DNA of 64,000 bases. Origin: Oidiodendron maius Zn (lineage: Eukaryota > Ascomycota > Leotiomycetes > Myxotrichaceae). This document shows, in pieces, positions 10,236-21,359 of this stretch; position 1 is the stretch's first letter; the number at the start of each line of letters is the position of its first letter. Below the pieces are notes generated by a model that searched no databases, was not told the DNA's origin, and saw only the letters and a program-made list of their open reading frames with translations. The position numbers and the translations under genes are program-made. The DNA is taken from positions 1,190,689 through 1,254,688 of the forward strand of contig KN832882.1 in NCBI GenBank assembly GCA_000827325.1, in the 5' to 3' direction.

Positions 10236-12065
10236 ATGGAGAATGGAGTTGTGGTCAATAACGTTCACAGCAGCGTTAGCAGCATCAAAGAGAATGTTGT
10301 TGACAGCCGGCCCAGAACACCCAGTCTCAATGTCAATTCCCTATCCCTAACTGAATATTCCACGAACCCTTCACCGCCGTCCTCGACGCCAAAACCAAAT
10401 GTACGGAGCATCGTGCCGGAAGATTTTATGCTCCCTAATGGATATCCAGATGTATGTCTAATCAATTGTTCAAAGAATGAAGCTTACAAGTCTAGTACCT
10501 CCGACTTATCCTCACCTCCCGCGTGTACGAAGTTGTCGAAGAAACCCCTTTGACTCCTGCCGTAAATCTGAGCAATCGATTAGAATGTCGGGTCTTGCTG
10601 AAGAGAGAGGATCTGCAGCCTGTATTCAGCTTCAAGCTGAGGGGTGCGTATAACAAGATGGCACATTTAGATCCCAAAGTGAGCTGGAAAGGCGTCGTTG
10701 CATGCTCTGCTGGTAGGATTTTCTCTTCTCTGTGGGAAGGCTGCTAATATTAGATAAGGAAACCATGCGCAAGGAGTGGCATACTCTGCACGAAAACTGA
10801 AAATTCCGGCTACCATTGTGATGCCCGAGGGTACGCCTAGCATCAAGCATCTCAATGTGTCGCGGTTGGGTGGATCGGTTGTGCTGCATGGCGCTGATTT
10901 TGACGCTGCCAAGGAGGAGTGTGCTCGGCTGGAGAAGCTTCATGGATTGTCGAACATCGCGCCTTTTGATGATCCATATGTGATTGCTGGACAGGGCACA
11001 ATTGGCATGGAACTGTTGCGGCAGACCAACATCCAAAAATTGGAGGCAATATTCTGTTGCATTGGTGGAGGGGGTCTAATTGCTGGCATTGGAGTTTACG
11101 TTAAGCGTATCGCCCCGCATGTGAAGATCATCGGAGTTGAGACATACGATGCCAATGCCATGGTGCAGTCGCTGGCAGAAGGCAAGAGAGTGGTATTGAA
11201 GGAAGTTGGCCTCTTTGCCGATGGTGCCGCCGTCAAGAACGTTGGCGAGGAGACGTTCAGAATATGTCAAGAAGTGGTGGACGATGTCATCCAAGTAACG
11301 ACAGATGAAACATGTGCTGCGATAAAGGATGTATTTGAGGATACACGTTCTATTGTTGAGCCCGCAGGCGCTCTCGCCCTGGCCGGCCTCAAGAAATACG
11401 TCGCTGCTAACCCCTCGGCCGATACATCACGGGCTCTCGTTGCCATTGCTTCAGGGGCAAACATGAACTTTGACCGTCTAAGATTCGTAGCTGAACGAGC
11501 CGCACTCGGTGAGAAGAAGGAAGCCCTCATTAGCGTCAGCATTCCCGAGAAGCCAGGGGCATTCTCGGAACTCATCAAAGTTGTCCTCCCGCACGCAGTC
11601 ACAGAATTCTCTTATCGATATGCCACAGATGCCATGGCAAATGTTCTCATTGGTATCTCGCTCACATCTCCTGCCTTCCAACGAGAGGACGAGCTGGCAT
11701 CGCTCCTCTCGCGTCTCGCAGCCCAAGGCATGAACGCCACCGATCTCTCCGGTGACGAGCTCGCCAAGTCCCACATACGCTACTTAGTCGGAGGACGGTC
11801 CAGCGTTCCCAACGAGAGATTGTATATGTTCAACTTCCCCGAGCGACCTGGGGCGCTGGAGAAGTTCCTGACAACGCTGCGGCCGCGGTTCAACATCAGC
11901 CTCTTCCAATACCGAAATGCTGGAGGTGATATTGGTAAGGCAGTGGCGGGAATTATGTGCCCGGATAGTGAGCTGGCGGAACTGGAGATCTTCTTGGGAA
12001 AGATTGGGTATGGGTGGGTGGATTGCACGAAGAGCGATGTTTTCAAAATGTTCTTGAGATCTTGA
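10236..12065 (+). CDS. ilv1: Threonine ammonia-lyase (threonine deaminase), mitochondrial
   Basis: Three exons, 10236-10451, 10496-10712 and 10759-12065, with introns of 44 and 46 bp, give 579 residues. It converts L-threonine to 2-oxobutanoate, the committed step to isoleucine, in mitochondria and with PLP. The fold-type II core shows [11 protein letters not shown] with the Schiff-base Lys119, the GNHAQGVA loop formed exactly across intron 2, and the phosphate-binding GGGGLIAG from residue 247. Two ACT-like regulatory units follow ([18 protein letters not shown] and [18 protein letters not shown]), the sites of isoleucine and valine control in the family. The Ser-rich N-terminus is a plausible targeting sequence. 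Confidence 0.96.
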
Positions 12066-12586
12066 GATTATACAAAGAGGTTTTGAAAGTTTGAAGAACA
12101 AAACGCTGATTTGGTTAGCTAGGAGTTACTGGGGATATTCTCCACGGATAGAGAAATTCATATAGATTCTTAGATATTTCTGAAATGGCAGTAGTAAATA
12201 TCTGCGTTCTCGAAAGCGGCATTTCGCTAGGCACGATCTCATATGCACAATGCCTGGAAGAAGGCTATTCGGAATTAAAGCACGAAAAAGGGGCCATCCC
12301 CATTTTGATGCTCATCCTTTTGGAATTTAGTTTTTCTCCCCAAAAATTAATAAATAATATACTAATCGCCAGGCACTCTTGCACGGGTTCGCTCGTTTAT
12401 CATCTTTCTCTTATGGGAGTTTGAAGGTGTATCGACTTATTATTGCCTTATATACAAGGCTAAAAATATTTGTATCAAAATTGACACTCTTTAAACCCTC
12501 CAAGGAATCAACATCACGAACCGCAATTCGAAGTGCAACACACACACCTCCATCCTTTTCACGCTCTTCGGGAGAGAGGAAGAGAG
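12066..12586. other. Intergenic region between ilv1 and the bL36m gene
   Basis: It contains the ilv1 3' flank and the bL36m leader. Two frames (12185-12424 and 12379-12810) are open, but their translations show no family and the second overlaps bL36m in another frame. The DNA is AT-rich around 12330-12365. Confidence 0.4.
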
Positions 12587-13080
12587 ATGATGTCATCAAC
12601 AACTCTCCTGCGCACAGCGCGGGTACTGTTCCCATCCGTCCGACAGTCGGCGCCCAAGACGAGTCAAAGATGTTATTCCGCCCTGACGGCGCAGACAGGA
12701 ATTGCAGCGCGAAGACCAATGTTGGTTACAGGATCGAGAGAGGCTCAGAAGGGAATTGCAGAGCAGGTGAGAGGGATGAAAGTCCGGAGTTCAGTGAAGA
12801 AGCTGTGTGAGGGCTGCAAGGTACGTTTTGCTGTTCTTTGGAGTAGGTATCTTGCAGATGTATTCGAGAGGCAGTGGCGCTGTATTTTGCCCATTGTATA
12901 GGTGCTTGGCGTGAAGGATATGGGGCAATGTTGGAGTGTGGCATATCTGTGGAGAGTATATCTTGGACAGAGACTGATTCTTCACAGAGTGTTAGGAGAA
13001 AGGGCGGGAAAACGGGGAAGGGGCACGTATATATCATTTGCTCTCTGAACCCGAAGCATAAACAACGACAAGGGAAGTGA
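12587..13080 (+). CDS. rtc6: Mitochondrial large-subunit ribosomal protein bL36m (Rtc6 type)
   Basis: Two exons, 12587-12820 and 12988-13080, with a 167-bp phase-0 intron (GTACGT..CACAG), give 108 residues. The mature domain begins at MKVRSSVKKLCEGCK and continues across the intron as SVRRKGGKTGKGHVYIICSL and NPKHKQRQGK. The CxxC...C...H zinc ligands of bL36 are all present and are split between the exons. The 65 residues before it are Arg/Ser/Thr-rich and lack acidic residues at first (MMSSTTLLRTARVLFPS), as expected for a mitochondrial presequence. Two adjacent ATGs (12587 and 12590) could both serve. Confidence 0.93.
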
Positions 13081-13948
13081 ATGGATTTCAGCAATGGGTG
13101 ATATTTAGAGTGGGAGCTGAATTGGAGTAGGTTGAGTGATGGACGAATTTGTACATTATATGTGCATGGGACGGCGTTATGGCATATCCACGACACTCTA
13201 AGGGGAAGGAAGCAGGAATAGAAGCTGTTTATACAGGCTGCAGGTGATATAGATGCCGCAATATTAAGAGACGGGCAAAGTTTGATATTACAGTCCCTGA
13301 ATCAACCTCTCCATATTCTCCCATTGTGTTTTGCCTGTCGATACTAGATATCGAATCTGTGTCTGTAATTCTATGCATCAGTCCATACCCCATATATTCG
13401 AAAGCCAACTGCATATGCCAAACATACCAGATCATCGATGTTCTTATTTCGTTTGAACTCGTCCCTCGCAAAGTTGAGTGTCTCTGTTCTCGTCCTCACG
13501 TCTGGGATCTTGCGACACCCACGCACGATAGTCCGCCATAGGGAAAGCACCTTCCCGCGTTGTATGAACTATTCGCAGATACCCCATGTTAGTAGTTGCA
13601 TATTTCCATGAGCTCGAATCGTTGGGGAAAGGACCAGTACATGATCTAAGCTCACGGTTTTGCCAAGCCTGCTTGGAGGTTTACCGGCAGGTGTGTAACC
13701 GCGGGTCAATTGGAACGCCCATGGTCGAAGCAAGTGCATCGAGCATGGTATTGTGCTGTTGGAGGTGGATGGAGGGAGAACAGTGGAGACTGTTTCGTGA
13801 CCCGGTGACAAAATTGAAGCTCAAAATCGCGGAGCGGAATCCCGCCCCGCTGTCGCGTGGTATTTACCCAGCCAAGATATTTTACCTTCCGACGCGTTAT
13901 TTCTTGCAATACAGCACAAAAAATTACATTACAGCTTTAGGGATAAAG
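13081..13948. other. Intergenic, no feature recognised
   Basis: Several short frames overlap here on both strands without family resemblance. The frame that contains the nat4 start is open upstream to 13586, but the extra residues do not look like the family, so I treat them as leader. Confidence 0.4.
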
Positions 13949-14766
13949 ATGGAAAAGGACGGTATCGAGGCTGCAAATGAGAAGGGCCTGGAGGCGTTTA
14001 TGGAGGAGTATCTACCCCCAAGGTACTTACCGCCGTTCTCAACACCGTGACATAGGCCACGAGATTCGTCTGGAATGTAATCCACTGACATATTACTCTC
14101 TGCTAGAGAGCAATGGGGATCATGGACTCATCCTAAAACAGGAGACCAATACGAAGTTGCATTATCCGCAGCTTCCGGTCTCTCTGACGCAGATTTCGAG
14201 GCGTGCTTTCAGCTGATCGAGCTCACCAGTGCCGAAGATTACAAGCAGTCGAAAGCGGGCTGGAAACCCTCGGCAAAGAGGAGGGAGATGAAGCTGCTTG
14301 ACCTGAAGTACTTCCTCGTGAAGCGCGGTAGCCAGACCGAGGGATTCGTATCCTTCATGCCGACGCACGAGGACGGATATCCTGTCATATATTGCTACGA
14401 GATCCATCTTGCTACAACCTTGCGTGGGTAAGCGGCCCCTTTGCAATCTTCGAGACTGGTCGTATTTTATTTCTTCTGTTTCCTCTGTTTACGCTTTGTT
14501 CTCCTCCTCCAATAGCGTTTCATGGGACTGACATTAACAGCACCGGGTTGGCTGGTGCTTTAATGCGACTGCTGGAGAGCGTTGGTCGCCGTATCCCTGA
14601 GACCACCAAAATGATGTTGACCTGCTTCACGGGTAATCAGCGTGCAGCCCAATTTTACGCCAAGCTGGGCTATTCCGAGGACGAGTTCTCGCCCAAACCC
14701 CGAGTCCTCCGCAACGGCACGCGAGTGGAATCCGAATATGTTATCCTCAGCAAGTCTTTGTCATAG
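13949..14766 (+). CDS. nat4: Nat4-type N-alpha-acetyltransferase of histones H4 and H2A
   Basis: Three exons, 13949-14022, 14107-14427 and 14541-14766, with introns of 84 and 113 bp, give 206 residues. Nat4/NAA40 acetylates the N-terminal Ser of histones H4 and H2A. The GNAT fold is clear: the entry WTHPKTGDQYEVALSAASGL, the helix DFEACFQLIELTSAEDYKQS, the GFVSFMPTHEDGYPVIYCYE strands, the acetyl-CoA loop LRGTGLAGAL created by splicing intron 2, and the C-terminal MLTCFTGNQRAAQFYAKLGY. The start at 13949 gives a short helix ending in FMEEYLPPR before the catalytic domain, as in homologues. Confidence 0.92.
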
Positions 14767-15511
14767 CGCATAATGACGGCTCGCAACTTGTGCTGAGCGG
14801 CTTGTTCTGTATGACTGACGATCTGGACCCGCCCCGAACCACTGAAGGGCGTCGCTCACGCTCTAAATTAAGACTCGCGCGGTGTTTCGCTTATTATCAC
14901 CCCATGTTTCCAACAGGCACAGTTCTCAGCTCAGGAAAATCTCTCAAACGCCTCGTAATCTGCTGAGGGACTTGGCCAAGACTAGACGTTCTCCTCTCCA
15001 ACAGGAGATACAGTTCACGGCGCGTCACCAGCTTCTCATTCTGGGCGCTCGTCATGAGATCCAGCAATACCGGCACGGTAAGGCTGACAATGTCTCTAGG
15101 ATGCATGATGGCTCTTGCACACGGGATAAACAACTAGTGCGACCAGGGATCCCTACTCCAAATAGCTTCATAGGTCAGAAAGTTCATGTGAATCCCAACG
15201 AGATTATTGGTCTTACAGCTCTCCAGTCAATCCAAGAGCATTCACCGTAACACAGCCCCTTACCTGCTACAGCTAAAACTCGTGGGCGCCTGCTACTGGA
15301 CTCTCTGCCGTTGGGGCTGGCCCGTAAGACGTCCTGCGACCTTGCCGATCTAACGAAATTACTCTGTTGCTTTGCTGCCCTGTATATAGGCCATATTTCC
15401 CTTGCCGTCAGATATGTTGTTTTATTTTGGGCGTCTATTTGTCTTGATTCCTCTTACTTTCCCCTTTGCTAAACCTTTATCTCTCCATCAAGAAGAATAG
15501 AAACATCCAAA
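14767..15511. other. Intergenic region with an unexplained minus-strand frame
   Basis: A minus-strand frame at 15133-14897 (78 codons) has a protein-like translation (HPRDIVSLTVPVLLDLMTSA, then EKLVTRRELYLLLERR and QVPQQITRRLRDFP). I cannot name a family, and no convincing start or neighbouring exon was found, so it may be a gene fragment or chance. The last 80 bp before 15512 are CT-rich leader of the PLAC8 gene. Confidence 0.35.
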
Positions 15512-16246
15512 ATGTCTGAAATCCAAGAGCAAGCCCCCATCGAGACCAAGCAGGCTATCACTGAGGCACCTGCTTCCCAGGCCCAGCCTGTTGCTCAACC
15601 ACAACAGCGTCCTGATGGTTTTCTGGCCCAGCACAGGGTCGAGACCGGCAGCAATGAGTGGAAGGATGGGCTACTGGATTGCTTTAGCAATGCTCCTGAC
15701 AACCTCTGTATGTGTACCTCAATATCTCTGATAGATGCCAAGGTGATGGACTCGCGCTAATATTTATGCCCATTTGCAGGCCTGAAGGGATTCTGCTGCC
15801 CTTGCTTCGTCTACGGCAAGACCCAGGCTCGTCTCCGTGATCCCGAGATGAAGGACTACGAGAGATTCAACACCGACTGCCTGATGTTTGTCGGCGCCAA
15901 CTACTGCGGTCTTTCCTGGCTGTATGTCCTACCCTCAAATTTATTAGCCAACTTCAAATTCTGTTATAGTTTGACCATTTATGTCTTTTTATTTAAATGT
16001 TCATTTCATTTCAAAATACTTTAACTAACCCATTCTTACCACAGCTTCCCCTTCTTCCGCCGCACCGACATTCGCACCATGTATGACATCCGCGGAAACG
16101 TCCTGGGCGACTGCGGTAGTGCCTTCTGCTGCCTGCCCTGCACGCTTATTCAGAACGAGAAGGAGGTCATCCACCGCCAGACTCTGCCTACCACCGACAA
16201 GGCTGGCTACCAAGCCGTGGCGGATATGAACGCCGGACAGCAGTAA
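15512..16246 (+). CDS. PLAC8-family cysteine-rich membrane protein
   Basis: Three exons, 15512-15707, 15780-15921 and 16045-16246, with introns of 72 and 123 bp, give 179 residues. After a Gln/Ala/Pro-rich N-terminus, the PLAC8 domain runs from WKDGLLDCFSNAPDNLCLKG through FCCPCFVYGKTQARL and GDCGSAFCCLPCTLIQNEKEV, with the family's clustered cysteines and hydrophobic stretches. The second (SWLFPFFRR) is completed only by splicing. PLAC8 proteins include fungal and plant FWL/PCR proteins linked to metal transport or cell number. The role here is unknown. Membrane association is likely. Confidence 0.9.
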
Positions 16247-16564
16247 ACTGTATACCCTGGCTTTCATATACGCGTAAGGCCGCCATGACCTCGTCGGGTG
16301 TTTTGATAGAGGAGAGGGGAACTCCTGCTTTGTTTGCGATGATACCTAACAGTTTCTATTTCCTCGAGGTGGTTAATAATGCGATGGGATTTGTCCTGTC
16401 TGGAAGTCATACAATCTCTATATTTCTTTTGTATAATTGCTCCTCTACCAGAGAAATTGAGTGCGTGGTACTCTATAAGCGCTTATATAGGATACAAATG
16501 TACGAGTTGAGCAGAACCAACGTGCAGTGAACTTGTTTTGTATTATGGCTATTCAATTGCTCTT
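16247..16564. other. Convergent intergenic region
   Basis: It separates the PLAC8 gene (plus) from the rhamnosidase gene (minus) and would hold both 3' untranslated regions. Nothing else was recognised. Confidence 0.4.
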
Positions 16565-19201
16565 CTACGAGTCAAAAGGTTCCTTAATTGCCGGGATTGG
16601 CCACTCCGGAGCTATATATGGGATCTCAAAGTGGAAACTTCCGCTTCCAACAGAGTTCACCGTCTCCTGCCCTGGCAACTTGATCAATGCAGACGTGTTC
16701 GGTGGAACCACCGCATCCATGATAAACTTGCCATCCTCAATCCTCCATGAGTTTTCAACCCTCCCATGAGGACTATCAAAAACAGCTTTTGCGGATGTGA
16801 TCGTCCCTCCAGGTACAGGCATGAAGGAAATTTCCCTCCATCCTGGTTTGGCCGGGCATATCCCAGCAACTGTTGCATGCAGCCAAGCTCCTACGCTCCC
16901 GAGTGCATAGTGATTGAAGCTTGTCATGCTCCCTGGGTTGATGCTTCCATCAGGCAGCATACTATCCCAACGTTCCCACATCGTCGTTGCTCCCATGGTT
17001 ATTGGATATAGCCAGCTTGGACATTCCTCACATAACAGCATTTGGTACGCGAGTTGCGCCAGGCCAGACTGAGAGAGCGCGGGGCAGATTAGAGGTGTGC
17101 CAGCGAAGCCGGTGCCAATTTTGAAGTTCGAGGTTCGGACCAAAACACCCAGACGCTTGGCTGCCGCAGCAGTTTCCTCAGGTGTTCTGAAGAGAGAGAA
17201 GGCAATAGCAAGAGAGATGGATGTCATTGTATCTGGGGCAAGGCGACCGGAGGGTGTGATATATTGCCGTTGAAATTCTTCCTGCAACTTTCTAGCTTCG
17301 GAAGCGAAATGGCATGCATCATCTTGATGATCAAGAATTTCCGATGTCCGGGCGATAACCTTCGTGATCTGGACTAGATATGCATTGGCCACAAGGTGTG
17401 GATCGGTCTTCCCATCCGCTGGGTGGGAAGGAGGAGCATATGGGTCGAGCCAATCCCCCAATTGGTATGTATCAGAAGACCATAAACCATTTGATCCTCG
17501 AGGAATGCCTTTTTCAATCCATGCCTTCATGCTTCGATACTGATCCTGCAAGATCTTTCGATCCCCATAGGTCAGGTACAAATCGTTCGGGGTGATGACA
17601 GCCACGTCTCCCCACGCTGCTTGAGCTCTGGGAAATTCCTCGCCGATGATGTTCGGGCAAACTAAAGGCACTACATTATCACAGTCATTGATTTGTTCCG
17701 CAGCGACGTCTCGAAGCCATCCAGAAAGCATGCCGCTCGTATTATATAAGAAGCTGGCTGTGGGTGCGAAGATCTGGATGTCACCTGTCCAGCCGAGACG
17801 CTCGTCTCGTTGAGGGCAGTCAGTTGGAATACTGACGAAGTTGCCTTTCATTCCCCATCGTATATTCTCGTGGAGCTGATTTACTTTGACATTCGAACAC
17901 TCGAACCAGCCCGTTCGCTCCATATCAGTGTGGACGACGATAGCTTCAATCGCACTGGACTCTGGTTCGCCGGTTTCCGATGGCCACCCGTCAACTTGAA
18001 CATAACGAAAACCGTGAAACGTAAATTTGGGTTCCCATTCTAGAAGCTCGCCGGAGAGGATTATTGAGTCGGTTGCTTTGCAATTTCGGAGCGGACGTGT
18101 TGCGCATTCTCCATTCTCCAGTACTTCGGTGTGTGTGAAAATAATTTTCTGGGCCTTCGGTCCAGAAACTCGAACTCGAAGCCATCCCACAAGATTCTGT
18201 CCAAAGTCGACAATAACTTTGCCAGTGGGACTCTTGAAAATGTTTCTTGGCGGGAGACTCTGGACTCTCCTAACGGGTGGGGCTGTTGATGCTACTATCT
18301 GGGCTTTTGGGAACGCTGACTCCTCGACGGACGACAACTGTTCATCGACGAGATTCGGTAAGGACCATTCCTTCTTTTGCAAAGTGGCATCATATACTTC
18401 ACCATCATATATTTCTGATGAAATAACTGGTCCGGTGCCAGAGTGCCAAGAGCTATCAGAGTTGATGGTCAAAGTATTCCCGTCTACAAGCAGGATTTCA
18501 AGCTGAGCCAACAGAGCCATCCGGTCTCCATAGATATCTCGCCGACCGCCATTGAAACCTAATCTTGTACAGAACCATCCTTCGCCAACCTCCACGCCGA
18601 TGGCATTCTCACCTTCCACCAGATGCTGTGTGACATCGAAAGTCTGGTAGTTCAGGTGATGGTTGTAGCTGGTCCACCCAGGCGCCAATACATGGTCGCC
18701 AACTCGAGTACCATTGATATGAGCTTCGTAGAGACCCTGCGATGTAATGTACAGGCGACCTTTCTGTACTTTCGCAGTGACCTTGAACGGTTTCCGAAAT
18801 AGCACAGGCTTAAGAGATCCGTTTGGAGCGAACAATTTGGGGGCAGCAATGAACTTTGCTGTCCAGTTCTCATGACTATACAAGCCGGTTTCAACTGTCT
18901 TTGGCTCCGACCAAGCTGTTAATATGCCATCAGGCCCCTTGGCTCTCACTCGGACGCTTGCACTCTCTCGAGGAAGGAGTGGAGATGTTGGCCATGGCAC
19001 TAGCACGGATTCATGGGAGACTGCCTGAAATAACAACGGGTTGACAGGATCAACTGAGGGCCGCACAATCTCGATATCATATGAGGCCTGAGTCCAGTTT
19101 TGGTCTTCACCAGCGAACCTCCATGATATTCTAGGTGCTGGCTCTCCGATACCAAGCGCCTCTCGATGATGCTCGAATGTGACGGGGAGGATCTGGACCA
19201 T
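16565..19201 (-). CDS. GH78 alpha-L-rhamnosidase
   Basis: A single minus-strand exon of 878 residues, starting at the ATG at 19201. It cleaves terminal alpha-L-rhamnose from glycosides or pectin. The order of domains fits GH78: an N-terminal beta-sandwich (LGIGEPAPRISWRF, QASYDIEI), the carbohydrate-binding module with LYITSQGLYEAHINGTRVGD and LAPGWTSYNHHLNYQTFDVT, then the (alpha/alpha)6 barrel with SIPTDCPQRDERLGWTGDIQ, where the acidic DERLGW..D group is catalytic in the family, QLGDWLDPYAPP, and GSMTSFNHYALGSVGAWLH, and a C-terminal sandwich. No signal peptide is visible, so the enzyme may be intracellular and act on imported rhamnosides. A GGCTAA motif, the core of XlnR-type sites, lies at 19374-19379 upstream of the start. 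Confidence 0.93.
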   Translation of the reverse strand: MVQILPVTFEHHREALGIGEPAPRISWRFAGEDQNWTQASYDIEIVRPSVDPVNPLLFQAVSHESVLVPWPTSPLLPRESASVRVRAKGPDGILTAWSEPKTVETGLYSHENWTAKFIAAPKLFAPNGSLKPVLFRKPFKVTAKVQKGRLYITSQGLYEAHINGTRVGDHVLAPGWTSYNHHLNYQTFDVTQHLVEGENAIGVEVGEGWFCTRLGFNGGRRDIYGDRMALLAQLEILLVDGNTLTINSDSSWHSGTGPVISSEIYDGEVYDATLQKKEWSLPNLVDEQLSSVEESAFPKAQIVASTAPPVRRVQSLPPRNIFKSPTGKVIVDFGQNLVGWLRVRVSGPKAQKIIFTHTEVLENGECATRPLRNCKATDSIILSGELLEWEPKFTFHGFRYVQVDGWPSETGEPESSAIEAIVVHTDMERTGWFECSNVKVNQLHENIRWGMKGNFVSIPTDCPQRDERLGWTGDIQIFAPTASFLYNTSGMLSGWLRDVAAEQINDCDNVVPLVCPNIIGEEFPRAQAAWGDVAVITPNDLYLTYGDRKILQDQYRSMKAWIEKGIPRGSNGLWSSDTYQLGDWLDPYAPPSHPADGKTDPHLVANAYLVQITKVIARTSEILDHQDDACHFASEARKLQEEFQRQYITPSGRLAPDTMTSISLAIAFSLFRTPEETAAAAKRLGVLVRTSNFKIGTGFAGTPLICPALSQSGLAQLAYQMLLCEECPSWLYPITMGATTMWERWDSMLPDGSINPGSMTSFNHYALGSVGAWLHATVAGICPAKPGWREISFMPVPGGTITSAKAVFDSPHGRVENSWRIEDGKFIMDAVVPPNTSALIKLPGQETVNSVGSGSFHFEIPYIAPEWPIPAIKEPFDS

Positions 19202-19654
19202 CTTGGCTCTGGAGAGATATCACAAAAGTTATAATTCTAGAAGAGGAATACAGAACATCCTTTTACAAGTGGATATATGGCTGGTTAGACAAAGCGGAGA
19301 GAGACTCGGCTGGTTTTAACCCGAACCACTAGGCTGGATGGTGGCCTGAGTTCTTGTAGCCGAATTATAACGCGGCTAATAAGGACTTCCTTATTAATGC
19401 ATGAGAAGGGCACAGTTTAGATCCGATCTTATCTAAAAGAATGATGAGCCCCTGTCATGGGGTATATTTTGTGTGGAAGACGAGTTGACACAAACTGGCC
19501 GAGAAGTTGCTGAGAGTCTCTCCTGTGCACGTGGAAGCGAAGATCACGTTGCCGAGGTTTCTTGTGCCGGAACTCCATCCTCCTGAGTAGATTGCGTTCA
19601 GATATTAGACTGTCGTGAAACCACATCTCCAGCTCCCCAGATTCCCAGTTCAAG
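19202..19654. promoter_or_regulatory. Divergent promoter of the rhamnosidase and the split-start hydrolase
   Basis: This 453-bp region separates the GH78 start (19201, minus) from the hydrolase start (19655, plus). A GGCTAA motif is present at 19374-19379. No coding signal was found. Confidence 0.35.
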
Positions 19655-21135
19655 ATGTAAGTGGCACGGATATCCATTTTGAAGGCATGAAATTTAGTAT
19701 CTCACGTGAAACCTAGGGCCGGACAACCAACCGTGGCCAAGATCGTGGCCCATCCGACATATCCAGACACCATCTTCCAGCTTACGCCGACCAAAAGCGG
19801 CAAGCTGGCTGTTGCTGCTAAACGTGGCGGGCCATTCAACATTGACTGGGAGGTACATGGCACAGGCGATATCAAGGTCATCGTATGTATCTACTCCCTC
19901 ATTACCTCTTCGTCGCTCAAGAATCCATATGGAAACGATGAGTGCTGTCACGTGATATATACGCGTACTAGAAAGCTCTCGGTGTCTTAAGGGTAACTGT
20001 AGACTCATTCAGAGATGTTATTCGTAGTGTTCTCCACATTGTTTAATTATCATTTAGGATATAGGAGTTTGCAAAAAGGCTGATGGCTGACCAATATACA
20101 GTGGATCATGGGCTTGGGTGCTGTCAAGGCAAGACCCCTTATGACCCTAAAAGTACCTGGATAGCTAAACTTCGAAGACTGCATGGCAAAGACAAACCCT
20201 AAGATTCGGTCATGAAGAGGGAGACAAACATTCTGTTCTCGTCTTCGATAATCGAGGTATATCCTTGGCAACCACCAGATTGCTCTAGCATTATGCTAAT
20301 GCATTCTCCAAGGCATGGGAGACTCTGACACACCATTGTTGCGCTATACAACCAGTGAAATGGCAAAAGATGTCATCGAGTTGGTTGACCATCTAGGCTG
20401 GACAGGCGAGCGCGAACTCCACATTGTAGGAGTCAGCATGGGCGGAATGATATCTCAAGAACTCGTGCGTACCCTCCCCTTTATCCATGGTCAACCGCCC
20501 CATTAAACATCCATACTCAGGGCTACCTAATCCCCAAACGCATCTGCTCCCTCAACCTCCTCTCCACAGCCGCCGCCATCGAGAACACTACCTCGTACTA
20601 CCAGAACCTGCGTACACGCATCAACATGTTCATTCCCAAATCCATGGACCGCTCCGTCACCGACGCTTCGCGCATGATGTTCTCCGATTCCTGGCTCGTT
20701 AGCAAAGACACTTCTCCCGTGCCACAGCCGGGTACTCCAGGTGTCCTGTTCCCGGCAAAGGGCAAGTACGGGATGTTCGAGACCAATTACCAGCGCTTCG
20801 CTGCGCAGGAGATCAACAAGCGGCTCGACCCCAAGCGCTTCGCGAAGAAAGGCTTCATGCTGCAGGCCATCGCGGCAGGGTGGCATCATAAATCTGCAGC
20901 ACAGTTGAAGGAGATCGGGGATAATGTTGGGAGGGAAAGAATATTCGTGTTGCATGGCACGGCAGATAATATGATTTCCGTCCCGCATGGGCGCAAGCTG
21001 ATTGAGATGCTGCAGCCCGGGACTGCGGTTATTAAGGAGGGTGTGGGGCATGTGTTCATGTTAGAGGATACGTATTGGCATAATGATATGATTGCAGAGC
21101 AGATAGAGAAGACGAGGAAGTTAGGGCTGAAGTAG
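19655..21135 (+). CDS. Alpha/beta hydrolase with an intron inside its start codon
   Basis: Proposed exons are 19655-19656, 19717-19882, 20102-20128, 20178-20256, 20313-20464 and 20521-21135, giving 346 residues. The open frame of the first long exon has no ATG, and a stop lies at 19688. A consensus donor (GTAAGT at 19657) and an acceptor (CCTAG, ending 19716) join AT to G and make ATGGCC in good context. The 27-bp exon encodes WIMGLGAVK. Intron 3 begins with GC (20129-20177). The fold shows WEVHGTGDIKVI, VFDNRGMGDSD, the nucleophile VGVSMGGM (Ser133), an Asp in LHGTADNMISVPHG and a His in GVGHVFM. The family is widespread in fungi and uncharacterised. Intron 2 is 219 bp. Confidence 0.8.
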
Positions 21136-21359
21136 AAAGGGATACATAGTATGGGACTGTAGAAGTCGTAGATGATTTGCATTTTTTTGCTTTAACGGGG
21201 TTTTCTCTTTGGCGCACATTGCAGCTTGTCTTATATAGCACACTAATTATTGCTTTCTTCCAACGCTTGTCAAGAGATGATAGAGACTTTACCATGCCGA
21301 TTTTCCATGATCTCATGCAGTGTTTTTCTGTGCTCCCACAATGCGCTTACGTCTTTCAC

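Noticed and set aside
13586-13948. Upstream open extension of the nat4 first exon
   Set aside because: The extra 121 codons do not resemble the family, and the ATG at 13949 gives the expected N-terminus.
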